Assembly (NCBI GenBank): GCA_017627955.1
Contig: JAGAFU010000057.1
Span: 1-59,569 of the forward strand
Reading direction: 5' to 3'
From: Bacteroidales bacterium
GTDB lineage: Bacteria > Bacteroidota > Bacteroidia > Bacteroidales > UBA932
Length of the DNA stretch: 59,569 nt
The notes below the pieces were generated by a model that saw only the letters and a program-made list of their open reading frames with translations, did not search any database and was not told the origin of the DNA. The position numbers and the translations under genes were made by a program. Numbering within the stretch: position 1 is the stretch's first letter; each line of letters begins with the position of its first letter. Positions 35,351-43,294 of the stretch are shown here, in pieces.

Positions 35351-36568
35351 CTAGTCTACACTCGCGAAATAATCCTTCCTGCGCGGAGCCTCAGCAACTC
35401 TGTCTGAATAGACTGACGGGGCAATGGGCCGCATGTTGTAATGCGAGGCCATGACCTGCCCGTAAGCGCCTGCGCTGCGGATCGCGATGCGGTCTCCCCT
35501 GCGGCTCTTGGCCAGGGAACGCTCCTTTCCGAAACAGTCAGCTGACTCGCAGACCGGACCCACGACATCGTACACGCGCATCTCCCTCTTGTCTTCATCC
35601 TCGTAGTGGGCGGTGACATTCTCTATCTTGTGATAGGCCCCGTAAAGCGCCGGGCGGATAAGGTCGTTCATCCCCGCATCGACCATAAGGAAACGCTTGT
35701 TCTCTCCACGCTTGACGTACAGCACCTCGGTAATCAGGGAGCCGGACTGGGCGACGAGAGAGCGGCCGGGCTCGATGTGGACTTGCTGGTCAGGACGGTG
35801 CTTGAGGTGATCGTGGATAGTCCGGAACCAAAGGTCAAAGTCCGGAACCGGATGCCCGTCGGGGTCATCATAATCGATTCCAAGGCCGCCGCCAAGATCT
35901 ATATTCTTGACCACCAAGCCTGTCTGCTCGAAACGCTCCACAATGTTGTTGACCTTCTCGCATTCCAGCGCGACAACGCTCTCAACCTCGAGAATCTGCG
36001 ATCCGATGTGGAACTGCAAGCCATAAAAGTCGATGTAGGGATTGTCTTTGACCATAGCCACCGCCTCATCGAAACTCCTGTCGGAGATTCCGAATTTGTC
36101 CTCGTACAGACCTGTGGTGATGTAGTGATGGGTATGCGGGTCGATATTCGGATTAATACGCAGGCTCATCGGCGCCTTGCGGCCAAGCCTCCGGGCGATG
36201 TCGCTGACTATCTCGATCTCTTCAAGCGACTCCACGACAAATGCCCCGATCCCGACCTGGAAGGCCTGACATATCTCCTTGTCGGACTTGGCCACGCCCG
36301 CGAAAAAGATTTTTTTAGGATCATACCCGCAGCTGACAGCGAAATCGATCTCATCCCCGCTAACGCAGTCAGCGCCGATTCCCCTCGAGCTGATTATGTC
36401 GTTGAGACGGCGGTCAGAGTTCGCCTTGAGTGAGTAATGCACATGGATGCCTGTGCGGGCGGACAATTCCGCGACCTTGTCCACAGTCTTCTGGAAAAGG
36501 TCTATATCATAATAATAGAAAGGAGTCGCTACCCTCCTGAAAGAAGCGAAATCGTCAATTCTCAACAT
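35351..36568 (-). CDS. lysA: Diaminopimelate decarboxylase
   Basis: Last step of lysine synthesis: PLP-dependent decarboxylation of meso-diaminopimelate. The 405-residue alanine-racemase-fold protein has the PLP lysine in YSLKAN, the phosphate-binding DLGGGLGIDY loop, the EPGRSLV segment and a C-terminal beta-barrel with the CESAD catalytic Cys motif. No lysine riboswitch fits in the 82-bp upstream spacer; a CAAAAGTA box (36594-36601; TACTTTTG on the minus strand) is a perfect -7 element giving a leader of about 18 nt. Isolated from other lysine genes. Confidence 0.95.
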   Translation of the reverse strand: MLRIDDFASFRRVATPFYYYDIDLFQKTVDKVAELSARTGIHVHYSLKANSDRRLNDIISSRGIGADCVSGDEIDFAVSCGYDPKKIFFAGVAKSDKEICQAFQVGIGAFVVESLEEIEIVSDIARRLGRKAPMSLRINPNIDPHTHHYITTGLYEDKFGISDRSFDEAVAMVKDNPYIDFYGLQFHIGSQILEVESVVALECEKVNNIVERFEQTGLVVKNIDLGGGLGIDYDDPDGHPVPDFDLWFRTIHDHLKHRPDQQVHIEPGRSLVAQSGSLITEVLYVKRGENKRFLMVDAGMNDLIRPALYGAYHKIENVTAHYEDEDKREMRVYDVVGPVCESADCFGKERSLAKSRRGDRIAIRSAGAYGQVMASHYNMRPIAPSVYSDRVAEAPRRKDYFASVD

Positions 36569-36593
36569 GTTCGATAATTATACACAACAATTG

Positions 36594-36601
36594 CAAAAGT
36601 A
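36594..36601 (-). promoter_or_regulatory. -7 element of lysA
   Basis: TACTTTTG read on the minus strand, matching TAnnTTTG; predicted start about 36587. No TTG was found at the expected -33 distance, so support is partial. Confidence 0.35.
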
Positions 36602-36650
36602 CGGCATTTTTTCTAAATTGCTAAAAGTTTTTTTTAACTGAACTATAATT

Positions 36651-37103
36651 ATGCTAGACTACGAAAAACCTCAACTCATCTCAATCAGTCTCAGACTGAA
36701 GAAACGGTACCACGAGACAAGGAAAAGAATAGCCGACGCGAGACTCGCCCGTAGGACCCTCAAGATGGTTGGCGGAAGGTTATCAGCCTGGGTGGAGAGT
36801 GGCGGACACCGAATGACTTACGACTCAATAGACGAGATCCTCGAAGAGCTGGGACTAACCTCCGATGAACTGTGTTTCTTCTGCTCCAAGACCTTCAACA
36901 AGAACTTTCTTACATGGAGAAAGGATCTCCGCATAGAAGAAGCGAAACAGACTCTTCTGGACTATCCCGACCTTCCCGCCTACAAAGTCGGCCACATGGT
37001 CGGGATAAAGGACAAATCCGACTTCAGGCATCAGTTCAAGGCCGCCACCGGGATGACTCCTGGACAGTGGAGGGAAAAATATTCCGCTAAAAAGTCAAAA
37101 TAA
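36651..37103 (+). CDS. Short AraC-type helix-turn-helix protein
   Basis: A 150-residue protein with a C-terminal AraC-like HTH region: LRIEEAKQTLLDYPDLPAY, then VGIKDKSDFRHQFKAATGMTPGQWR, the latter being the second HTH signature. The N-terminal half is basic and helical and has no ligand-binding domain. This resembles stand-alone HTH domains often annotated as AraC-family in Bacteroidales. It lies 71 bp upstream of the ABC transporter operon, in the same direction, but that operon has its own promoter. Targets unknown. Confidence 0.75.
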   Translation: MLDYEKPQLISISLRLKKRYHETRKRIADARLARRTLKMVGGRLSAWVESGGHRMTYDSIDEILEELGLTSDELCFFCSKTFNKNFLTWRKDLRIEEAKQTLLDYPDLPAYKVGHMVGIKDKSDFRHQFKAATGMTPGQWREKYSAKKSK

Positions 37104-37104
37104 A

Positions 37105-37135
37105 TTTGCTGAATTGAAAATCATTCGTATATTTG
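37105..37135 (+). promoter_or_regulatory. Promoter of the ABC/GntR/DUF2807 operon
   Basis: TTTG at 37105-37108, an exact 19-nt spacer and a perfect TATATTTG at 37128-37135: the best consensus promoter in the window, starting at about 37142 within the adjacent GntR-type palindrome. Confidence 0.7.
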
Positions 37136-37137
37136 CG

Positions 37138-37159
37138 GTGTACTATTAAACTAATACAC
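37138..37159. promoter_or_regulatory. GntR (YtrA-type) operator
   Basis: A 22-bp imperfect palindrome with perfect GTGTA (37138-37142) and TACAC (37155-37159) ends and inner TA/TA pairs. It starts 2 bp after the -7 element and covers the predicted transcription start. GTGTA-n12-TACAC is typical of YtrA-subfamily GntR repressors, and such a gene is third in the operon, so autoregulation is likely. Confidence 0.7.
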
Positions 37160-37174
37160 TAAAATCGCAAATAT

Positions 37175-38011
37175 ATGATTGAGATCAAAGACCTCTCTTT
37201 CAGTTACGGAAAGGCACCGGTACTGAAGAACATCACGACAACGCTCGAGGAGGGCAAGATCTATGGTCTGCTCGGGGAGAACGGGGTCGGCAAGACGACT
37301 TTACTCACACTGCTCTGCGGCCTCAAGAAGGTCGGGGGCGGAAGCATCACGACGGATGGAGAGGATCCTTTCGACAGGACACCCTCCCTCCTGGAGAAAC
37401 AATACTACCTCCCGGACGAGGTCATGCCGACCCCGTTGACCGCCGAAGGGTACGCGAAAGAAAGGGGCAAGTTCTGGCCACTCTACGACCACGAGAAGTT
37501 CCTGCATATAATGAAGGAATTCGAGAATGACTCCGACAAGAAGATGAACCAGATGTCGGCCGGCCAGTTGAAGAAAACCTACATCGCTTTCGCGCTGGCG
37601 ACCGGAGCCAAATACCTCTTCATGGATGAGCCGACAAACGGGCTCGACATCCCCTCGAAGGCGCAATTCCGCTCAGCCATCATGAGCCACACGGCCGAGG
37701 ATTCCACCATCGTCATCTCTACCCATCAGGTCAGGGACCTGGAGAACATCATCGACCCGGTGATCATCCTGGACAAGCAGGATGTCCTGCTCAACGCTTC
37801 AATGGAAGAGATCTCCGAAAAGTTGTTCTTCGACTACGGCACGACATTGATGGATGGCGCGCTGTTCCGCGAGCAGCTTCCCGGAGGCTTCCTGCAGGTT
37901 TATCCAAACTACGACGGACAGGAGAGCAAGGTCAATGTGGAGGCCCTCTTCAACGCCGTCCACTCCCATAAGGATCTCATCAAAGGACTATTCACCAAAA
38001 AGGAGGCATAA
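37175..38011 (+). CDS. ABC transporter ATP-binding protein
   Basis: A 278-residue ABC ATPase with Walker A LLGENGVGKTTLL (about 32-44), a degenerate signature MSAGQLKKTYI, Walker B KYLFMDEPTNGLD and an H-loop STHQVRD. A C-terminal extension of about 70 residues follows the nucleotide-binding domain. The permease gene begins 2 bp after its stop. The pairing with a YtrA-type GntR regulator resembles export systems responding to cell-wall antibiotics or envelope stress in Firmicutes; the substrate here is unknown. Confidence 0.9.
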   Translation: MIEIKDLSFSYGKAPVLKNITTTLEEGKIYGLLGENGVGKTTLLTLLCGLKKVGGGSITTDGEDPFDRTPSLLEKQYYLPDEVMPTPLTAEGYAKERGKFWPLYDHEKFLHIMKEFENDSDKKMNQMSAGQLKKTYIAFALATGAKYLFMDEPTNGLDIPSKAQFRSAIMSHTAEDSTIVISTHQVRDLENIIDPVIILDKQDVLLNASMEEISEKLFFDYGTTLMDGALFREQLPGGFLQVYPNYDGQESKVNVEALFNAVHSHKDLIKGLFTKKEA

Positions 38012-38013
38012 TC

Positions 38014-38847
38014 ATGAGCAACACATTCAACATAAGCCGTTTCTGCAAATATTTCGGATTCGACCTCAAGTCCAGGTGGAAGGATCAGGGATTGTTTCTG
38101 GTGATCTTCGCCATCCTCCCGATCATATTCCATCTCATTTACCTGTTCTTCGCCGCCCTGGGCTACGACGGAATCAACGCCTTGTTCTCTGGAGCCCCGA
38201 TAAGCAGACCGCCAATCGAGGCGAGGATCGTAGTGTTCGCTCTCGCCACGGGTATATTCCTCATGGTGTTCCCATCACGGACCTACGGCTTCCTGACGGA
38301 CAAAGCCAAAGGATCCGAGTGGATTGAGCTTCCGGCCTCCAGGCTTGAGAAGTTCGCCTCCATGATGCTGACCTGCCTTGTGATTATCCCGGCGGCCTTC
38401 TTTTGCGTGTACCTTATCAGCGACGCCCTGGTCTGCCTCATTGACGGCAAGGCCGGCATGTCAATATTCGGAGCGTGGAGGGACTTTGATCCGGGATTCA
38501 GCGATGGAATGGTCCAGTTTGGCGCGCGGGGACTCTGGTTCCTGGTGGCCAGTGTACTCCAGACCGTCTCAGTCTTCCTTCTCGGCGCCCTGCTGTTCAA
38601 GAAAGGAAAGATATCCAAAACGATCCTCGCCCTCTTCGTCATCTCGATGACAATCTCAGCTATCACGGCTTCAGCCGTTTCCATGATCGAAATGGAGAGA
38701 TTCGCGGAGACAATTGGGAGATGGGCGGAGAACCACCTGAGCAACATAGATTTCTGGTTCAACTTCTGGAGTAACCTCAGCCTCGTCGTGGTGGTCGGAG
38801 GACTTGGCCTGTGGTCCTGGTTCAAAGTCAAGAACCTTCAACATTAA
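38014..38847 (+). CDS. ABC transporter permease (hypothetical)
   Basis: A 277-residue protein with about six hydrophobic segments (near 25-50, 70-90, 110-140, 175-195, 205-230 and 250-270), the usual shape of an ABC-2-type permease half. No conserved substrate-binding motif can be read. It lies between the ATPase (2 bp upstream) and the GntR regulator (11 bp downstream), so it should form the transmembrane partner of that ATPase. Confidence 0.8.
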   Translation: MSNTFNISRFCKYFGFDLKSRWKDQGLFLVIFAILPIIFHLIYLFFAALGYDGINALFSGAPISRPPIEARIVVFALATGIFLMVFPSRTYGFLTDKAKGSEWIELPASRLEKFASMMLTCLVIIPAAFFCVYLISDALVCLIDGKAGMSIFGAWRDFDPGFSDGMVQFGARGLWFLVASVLQTVSVFLLGALLFKKGKISKTILALFVISMTISAITASAVSMIEMERFAETIGRWAENHLSNIDFWFNFWSNLSLVVVVGGLGLWSWFKVKNLQH

Positions 38848-38858
38848 TATAAAAGACT

Positions 38859-39203
38859 ATGGAATTCAATTCAAACAAAGCGATATTTCTCCAGATCCGT
38901 GACACGATCCTGGAGAGGATTCTCTCCGGGGACCTGAAGCCCGGAGACAGGATCCCGTCTGTCCGGGAATACGGGGCGACGATCGGAGTCAACCCGAACA
39001 CCGTGATGAGGACCTACGAGAGGCTCACTTCCGAGGGGGTCATACACAACAAACGAGGCATCGGATATTTCATTTCCGACGACGCCAAAGACATAGTGCT
39101 GGAGAATTCCCGGGAGGAGTTCCTCAAGGAGGAGGTCCCGGTTTTCATCCGGAAGATGGAACTCTTAGGTCTTAAACCAGAGGAAATATTTAACAATAAA
39201 TAG
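38859..39203 (+). CDS. GntR-family regulator, YtrA subfamily
   Basis: A 114-residue protein with an N-terminal winged HTH (IFLQIRDTILERILSGDLKPG, then IPSVREYGATIGVNPNTVMRTYERL) and only a short helical tail, the defining layout of YtrA-type GntR proteins that lack a large effector domain. It probably binds the GTGTA-n12-TACAC palindrome in front of this operon and represses it. It sits between the permease and the DUF2807 lipoprotein gene (8 bp). Inducer unknown; envelope stress or an antibiotic is plausible by analogy. Confidence 0.9.
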   Translation: MEFNSNKAIFLQIRDTILERILSGDLKPGDRIPSVREYGATIGVNPNTVMRTYERLTSEGVIHNKRGIGYFISDDAKDIVLENSREEFLKEEVPVFIRKMELLGLKPEEIFNNK

Positions 39204-39211
39204 ATTACAAC

Positions 39212-40000
39212 ATGAAAAGCATAAAGATCACAATAGCCGTCATCGCATTGGCGGCAATGGCGGCCGGGACCTCCTCATGCTATATCCGTATCAGCGACGA
39301 GGCAAGGGAGAAGATCAAGAGTGAGATCAATTACCGAAGGACATTTTCCGAGGTCGTGTATTCAGAATCAGAGCCCGCGGTGTTCCATCCCGGGGAATTT
39401 AACAGCCTGGATGTATCTAACTGGATGGATGTCACATTCATCCCTCGGGAAGGTGAGCCGGAAGTCCTCGTGTCAGGAACTCATCGCTCAAGGGATGAGG
39501 TCAGGGTAGAAAACGAGGCTGGCACCTTGAAGATATTCTTCAACTCAAATGAGAGAGGGGTGACCGTCGCCAACGATGAGAAAGTCACGATTTATGCTCC
39601 CGGCATATCTGTTTTGAATAAGCAAGGAAGCGGGGACATCCATTTCGGGAAAACGCTTCGGGGCCAGGCCTTAACCATCAGCGCCAGCGGTTCCGGGGAC
39701 GTGATTATAGATGAATGCGAGATTGTCGGCCCGGTCACTATCAACAAGACCGGATCAGGGGACGTGAGAGCCACGATCCGAGGAGATGTCGTCTATGTGA
39801 CAGCTGACGGATCCGGAGATGTGAACCTCGAAGGAAGCGCCAAGGAACTCATCCTGGACAAAAGTGGCTCAGGATCATTCTATTCCGGCTACATGGACGC
39901 GAGCTCAGTCACGCTCCAGCGAATCAGCGGTTCCGGAGAAGTGGCCTACCGTGAGAAAGGGAAGGTCGTCAGCGCGACAAAACTAAATCAGTCGATGTAG
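39212..40000 (+). CDS. DUF2807 (GIN-domain) lipoprotein
   Basis: A 262-residue predicted lipoprotein (AAGTSSC lipobox, Cys near 24). The body is a DUF2807 'auto-transporter adhesin head GIN' domain with a repeated Ser-Gly-Ser-Gly-(Asp/Glu)-Val/Ile turn about every 20 residues between 135 and 255 (GSGDIHFG, GSGDVIID, GSGDVRAT, GSGDVNLE, SGSGSFYS, SGSGEVAY), consistent with rungs of a right-handed beta-helix. Operon membership with the ABC transporter suggests an envelope-protection or sensing role; that is inference. Its 3' end overlaps the convergent pdxB by 13 bp. Confidence 0.85.
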   Translation: MKSIKITIAVIALAAMAAGTSSCYIRISDEAREKIKSEINYRRTFSEVVYSESEPAVFHPGEFNSLDVSNWMDVTFIPREGEPEVLVSGTHRSRDEVRVENEAGTLKIFFNSNERGVTVANDEKVTIYAPGISVLNKQGSGDIHFGKTLRGQALTISASGSGDVIIDECEIVGPVTINKTGSGDVRATIRGDVVYVTADGSGDVNLEGSAKELILDKSGSGSFYSGYMDASSVTLQRISGSGEVAYREKGKVVSATKLNQSM

Positions 40001-41037
40001 AACTCCCGGCGGTACTGGTAATGGGAACGGAGGCTCTCGAAAGCCCCAGGATCCATTCTGAACATGAAATCGTCCGTGAATATCGGATAGTTATATTGCA
40101 AGGCAGAGGTGATTTCACCCTGCCTTTTTCCTTTCAGGTCAAGTTTAACGGCCTCCAGGCTTTCAAGTTCAGTCTTGGGGAAGAACTCATAAAGCTTCTC
40201 GAACCCGAAGAAGCGCGCCAGAGCCCGCACAGAGGCGGCCGTGCCGTTCTGCTTGCCCTGATAGGAATAGCCCGCGATATGTGGAGTCGCGATGTCAACC
40301 ATATCCATCAGTTCCCTGTCGATGTCCGGCTCATTGTTCCATGTGTCTATGATCACAGGGCCGAGTTTCGGCATCGCCCTTTTCAAAGCCGCCTCATCGA
40401 CGACTTCTCCTCTGGAAGCGTTTATGAATATCGCGCCAGGACGCATTTTGGCGAAGAAAGCGTCGTCGCACATGTGGAACGTAGTGTCATCCAAAGGGAC
40501 ATGCATCGTGACAATCTGGGAGTTTTGGAGCAGGTAATCCAAAGGGCAGAACCCTTCAGGTCCTTCTGCGGCCATCCTCGGAGGGTCATTCTTCAAGACC
40601 TTGAAACCCAGATAGCCCGCCACCCGGTCAACTCTACCGCCGACATTTCCGACCCCGACTATTCCCAGTTTCGACCCGTCAAGACGGATGGCCTTGCGGG
40701 AAGCCACTCCATAAAGGGCTGAGAAAACATAGTTCATCACACCGCCGGCATTACATCCCGCGGCGTTGCGGACAACTATTCCCTTGCGGTCGCAGTAATC
40801 ATGGTCGATATGATCGGTGCCGATCGTCGCCGTCGCTATGAACTTGACCGGGGTCCCGTCCAGCAGGGCGGCGTCGCACTTTGTCCTGGTACGGATGACC
40901 AATGCCTGGGCATCCAGAAGGTCATCCCGGCAGATATCCCTGCCTCCCTTGTACAAGACCTCCCCATAAGGCTCAAGGACTCCTTTAATAAAAGGAATCG
41001 CGTCATCCACGACTATCTTTATCTTATTCTCTTCCAT
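39988..41037 (-). CDS. pdxB: Erythronate-4-phosphate dehydrogenase
   Basis: Second step of DXP-dependent vitamin B6 synthesis: oxidises 4-phosphoerythronate. The 349-residue D-2-hydroxyacid dehydrogenase has the Rossmann motif GIVGVGNVGGRV, NAAGCNAGGV, the catalytic Arg in INASRGEVVDE and the His in TPHIAGYS, and the PdxB-type C-terminal dimerisation domain that distinguishes it from SerA. It is the last gene of recF-DUF721-pdxB (1-bp gap after the DUF721 gene). With pdxA near 1.2-2.2 kb, two steps of the pathway are visible in this window. Confidence 0.92.
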   Translation of the reverse strand: MEENKIKIVVDDAIPFIKGVLEPYGEVLYKGGRDICRDDLLDAQALVIRTRTKCDAALLDGTPVKFIATATIGTDHIDHDYCDRKGIVVRNAAGCNAGGVMNYVFSALYGVASRKAIRLDGSKLGIVGVGNVGGRVDRVAGYLGFKVLKNDPPRMAAEGPEGFCPLDYLLQNSQIVTMHVPLDDTTFHMCDDAFFAKMRPGAIFINASRGEVVDEAALKRAMPKLGPVIIDTWNNEPDIDRELMDMVDIATPHIAGYSYQGKQNGTAASVRALARFFGFEKLYEFFPKTELESLEAVKLDLKGKRQGEITSALQYNYPIFTDDFMFRMDPGAFESLRSHYQYRREFYID

Positions 41038-41038
41038 A

Positions 41039-41389
41039 TTACTTCAATATTATTTCCTTTACCATGCCCACCCTCTGGCAAGTCTTGTCGAATAGAGGAT
41101 CTTTTTCAAGGAAGGCATTGACTGAACTCAAAATAGAATCCTTCTGGAACTCGACATGACTCCTTACCATCGAAGACGACAGGGTCACGAACAACTTGCC
41201 ATCCCTGAAGAACCTCCTGAGAGTGAAATCCTTGACACCTGAGACCTCATCCCACGCGGCGAAGATCCGTTGGGTGTTGAGTCCCGGGCTCAAGCCCCTT
41301 GAACGCACGAACAGGGGGATCAGGTCGCCCATCGGGATAGCCTCCTTACGGGGGGTACCTTTTATCTTACGATACGTCTCAGGCATCAC
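41039..41389 (-). CDS. DUF721 (DciA-like) protein
   Basis: A 116-residue protein with a DUF721 domain: an N-terminal basic region, LIPLFVRSRGLSPGLNTQRI, then FAAWDEVSG and a beta-rich segment ending in VEFQKDSIL. DUF721 includes DciA, which loads the replicative helicase DnaB in bacteria lacking DnaC or DnaI; that role fits its coupling to recF (11-bp overlap), a gene often neighbouring replication genes. Whether this small form acts as a true DciA is inferred. Confidence 0.85.
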   Translation of the reverse strand: MMPETYRKIKGTPRKEAIPMGDLIPLFVRSRGLSPGLNTQRIFAAWDEVSGVKDFTLRRFFRDGKLFVTLSSSMVRSHVEFQKDSILSSVNAFLEKDPLFDKTCQRVGMVKEIILK

Positions 41390-42485
41390 GCACCTCCCTG
41401 AACTCTCCCCCTTCAGCCTCGAAATACGCCCTGTCGGCTGTCAAGTCATCAACAATGCCGGACATGCGCACCTTATTGCTGTCTGTTATGAATATCTGTC
41501 CGAAATCATTTCCCGCCACCATGCCCAGCAGGTTGCCAATACGCCCCATGTCCAACTTGTCAAACACATCATCAAGAAGAAGCATGGGAGGGAAGCCATA
41601 TTTTTTCTTCATTATCTCGTACTGGGCGAATTTCAAAGACACCAGGAAAGATTTCTGTTGTCCCTGGGAACCGCACCTCCGGATCGGATAACCATCCATC
41701 TTGAAGATGAAGTCATCTCTTTGCACCCCGACAGATGTGTACCCGAAAGCCAAGTCTTTTTCCCGGGCTTCCCTCAACTGGTCAACGAGGGACCCTTTAC
41801 GCAAATCCGACTGGTAGCTGACAGAAACGGTCTCACGGCCACCGGAGAGAGTGGCGTAATAATCCGAGATTATCGGAAGCAGTTCCTTGATGAACTTCTC
41901 CCTGAGGCCAAACACTGTCTGGGCATATCCTTCCATCCTCTCGTCGAAGACGGAAAGCAACCCGTCATCTATTCCCCCATCTTTCAGCATCCGGTTCCTC
42001 TGCGAGAGAAGCCGGTTGTATTGCTGGATCGCCGAGAGATATTCCCGGTCCATCTGGGAAAGGACGGAATTGACAAAACGCCGGCGATCGTCGCCGCTTT
42101 CGCTAACAAGCGAGGTGTCCGAAGGAGAAACCATGACAATCGGCAAGACTCCGATGTGCTCGGATACCCTGGAGTAGACCTTGTCATCCCGGCGTACCTT
42201 CTTCTCACCCTTTGAGTCGACCTGCACAGAGAACCGTGTTAGAGGTCCCCCGAGCAAATCATAGGTGCCGGAAATCGCGAAAGAGTCAGTCCCGTGCCTG
42301 AAATTGAAACGGTCCGAGGTCGAAAATGAGCTCTTCGTCATCGAAAGATACCAGATCGCATCCATAAGATTTGTCTTTCCGACGCCGTTGTTGCCCGATA
42401 CGCAATTGATGTTCGGGGAGAAGGACAACTCCTGGAAAACTATATTCCTGTAATCCTGAATGACTATTTTTTTCAGTACCGGCAT
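41379..42485 (-). CDS. recF: DNA replication and repair protein RecF
   Basis: SMC-like ATPase that helps load RecA at single-strand gaps through RecOR. The 368-residue protein has Walker A GNNGVGKTNLMDAIW (about 30-44), the ABC signature GSQGQQKSFLVSLK and Walker B MLLLDDVFDKLD. It leads the recF-DUF721-pdxB operon; dnaA and dnaN, common recF neighbours, are absent. Its promoter lies in the 102-bp spacer shared with the TPR gene, with a 13-nt predicted leader. Confidence 0.96.
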   Translation of the reverse strand: MPVLKKIVIQDYRNIVFQELSFSPNINCVSGNNGVGKTNLMDAIWYLSMTKSSFSTSDRFNFRHGTDSFAISGTYDLLGGPLTRFSVQVDSKGEKKVRRDDKVYSRVSEHIGVLPIVMVSPSDTSLVSESGDDRRRFVNSVLSQMDREYLSAIQQYNRLLSQRNRMLKDGGIDDGLLSVFDERMEGYAQTVFGLREKFIKELLPIISDYYATLSGGRETVSVSYQSDLRKGSLVDQLREAREKDLAFGYTSVGVQRDDFIFKMDGYPIRRCGSQGQQKSFLVSLKFAQYEIMKKKYGFPPMLLLDDVFDKLDMGRIGNLLGMVAGNDFGQIFITDSNKVRMSGIVDDLTADRAYFEAEGGEFREVRDA

Positions 42486-42504
42486 TCCGTCATGCTATGC
42501 TACG

Positions 42505-42534
42505 CGAATATAATCATATTGCATGATTAAACAA
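42505..42534 (-). promoter_or_regulatory. recF operon promoter
   Basis: On the minus strand TTG (42534-42532), a 19-nt spacer and TATATTCG (42512-42505). Predicted start about 42498, 13 nt before the recF ATG. It is interleaved with the plus-strand promoter at 42519-42549, so the two cannot be occupied at once. Confidence 0.55.
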
Positions 42535-42549
42535 TTTTTTCTAATTTTG
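42519..42549 (+). promoter_or_regulatory. Promoter of the TPR protein / yebC operon
   Basis: TTG (42519-42521), a 20-nt spacer and TAATTTTG (42542-42549). Predicted start about 42556, giving a 32-nt leader. Confidence 0.6.
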
Positions 42550-42587
42550 CGGTCTGTCTAAAAGATAATGACAAAACAAGTATAGAA

Positions 42588-43292
42588 ATGGCAACGAAAA
42601 AAGAAGAAGTGAAAGAGCTGGAGCGCCAGGAAAGGGTGAATGAGACCGTATCCAAAACCGACCAGTTCTTCCGTGAGAACAAAAAGACAATTTATGGTAT
42701 CCTTATCGCCTTGCTGGTGATAGGACTTGCGATTGTCGGTTATTACAAACTTTCCTACCAGCCCAAGGCCAAGGAGGCCGCTAGGCAGATGTACCCCGCC
42801 GAAGCCAGTTTCCGCTCCGGAGAGTACGATCTCGCCCTCAACGGTGACGGTAACGTGCTCGGTTTCTCCCAGATTCTCGAGGACTACGGCGCCAAGGGTG
42901 GCAAGGACATCTACCTCTATGCCGGTCTTTGCGAGTACAATCTCGGCAACTACCAGCAGGCAGTGGATTACCTCAAGAGCTACAAGGGCAAGGAGCCTCT
43001 TATGAAGGCACGTTGCCTCGCGGGTATCGCCGACGCTTACACCGGACTCGAAGATTACAACGAGGCCTTGAATTACTACCAGAAAGCTCTCGCCGTCACT
43101 GAGAATCTGAACGAGGACTTCGTCAACGTGTTCAACGCCACTTATATGCTCAAGGCCGGAGTCGCTTGCGAGGAGATTGGAGACAAGGCGAAGGCATTGG
43201 AGTTCTACAAGACCATCAAGGACAGGTATCCCCAGTCAATTGAGGGATATGACATCGACAAGTACATTTCCAGGATTGAAAGCCAGCAGTAA
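42588..43292 (+). CDS. TPR-repeat membrane protein
   Basis: A 234-residue protein with a charged cytoplasmic N-terminus, one transmembrane helix (about 36-56) and an exported C-terminal tetratricopeptide region (about 70-230) with clear repeats such as YAGLCEYNLGNYQQAVDYL and AGIADAYTGLEDYNEALNYY. It resembles YfgM-like proteins linked to the Sec translocon and periplasmic chaperones, but a more general scaffold role is possible. It leads an operon with the yebC-type gene, which starts 2 bp after its stop. Confidence 0.85.
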   Translation: MATKKEEVKELERQERVNETVSKTDQFFRENKKTIYGILIALLVIGLAIVGYYKLSYQPKAKEAARQMYPAEASFRSGEYDLALNGDGNVLGFSQILEDYGAKGGKDIYLYAGLCEYNLGNYQQAVDYLKSYKGKEPLMKARCLAGIADAYTGLEDYNEALNYYQKALAVTENLNEDFVNVFNATYMLKAGVACEEIGDKAKALEFYKTIKDRYPQSIEGYDIDKYISRIESQQ

Positions 43293-43294
43293 TC

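Noticed and set aside
36569-36650. Lysine riboswitch upstream of lysA
   Set aside because: The spacer is 82 bp and shared with a divergent gene; a lysine aptamer needs about 170 nt and none of its helices is visible.
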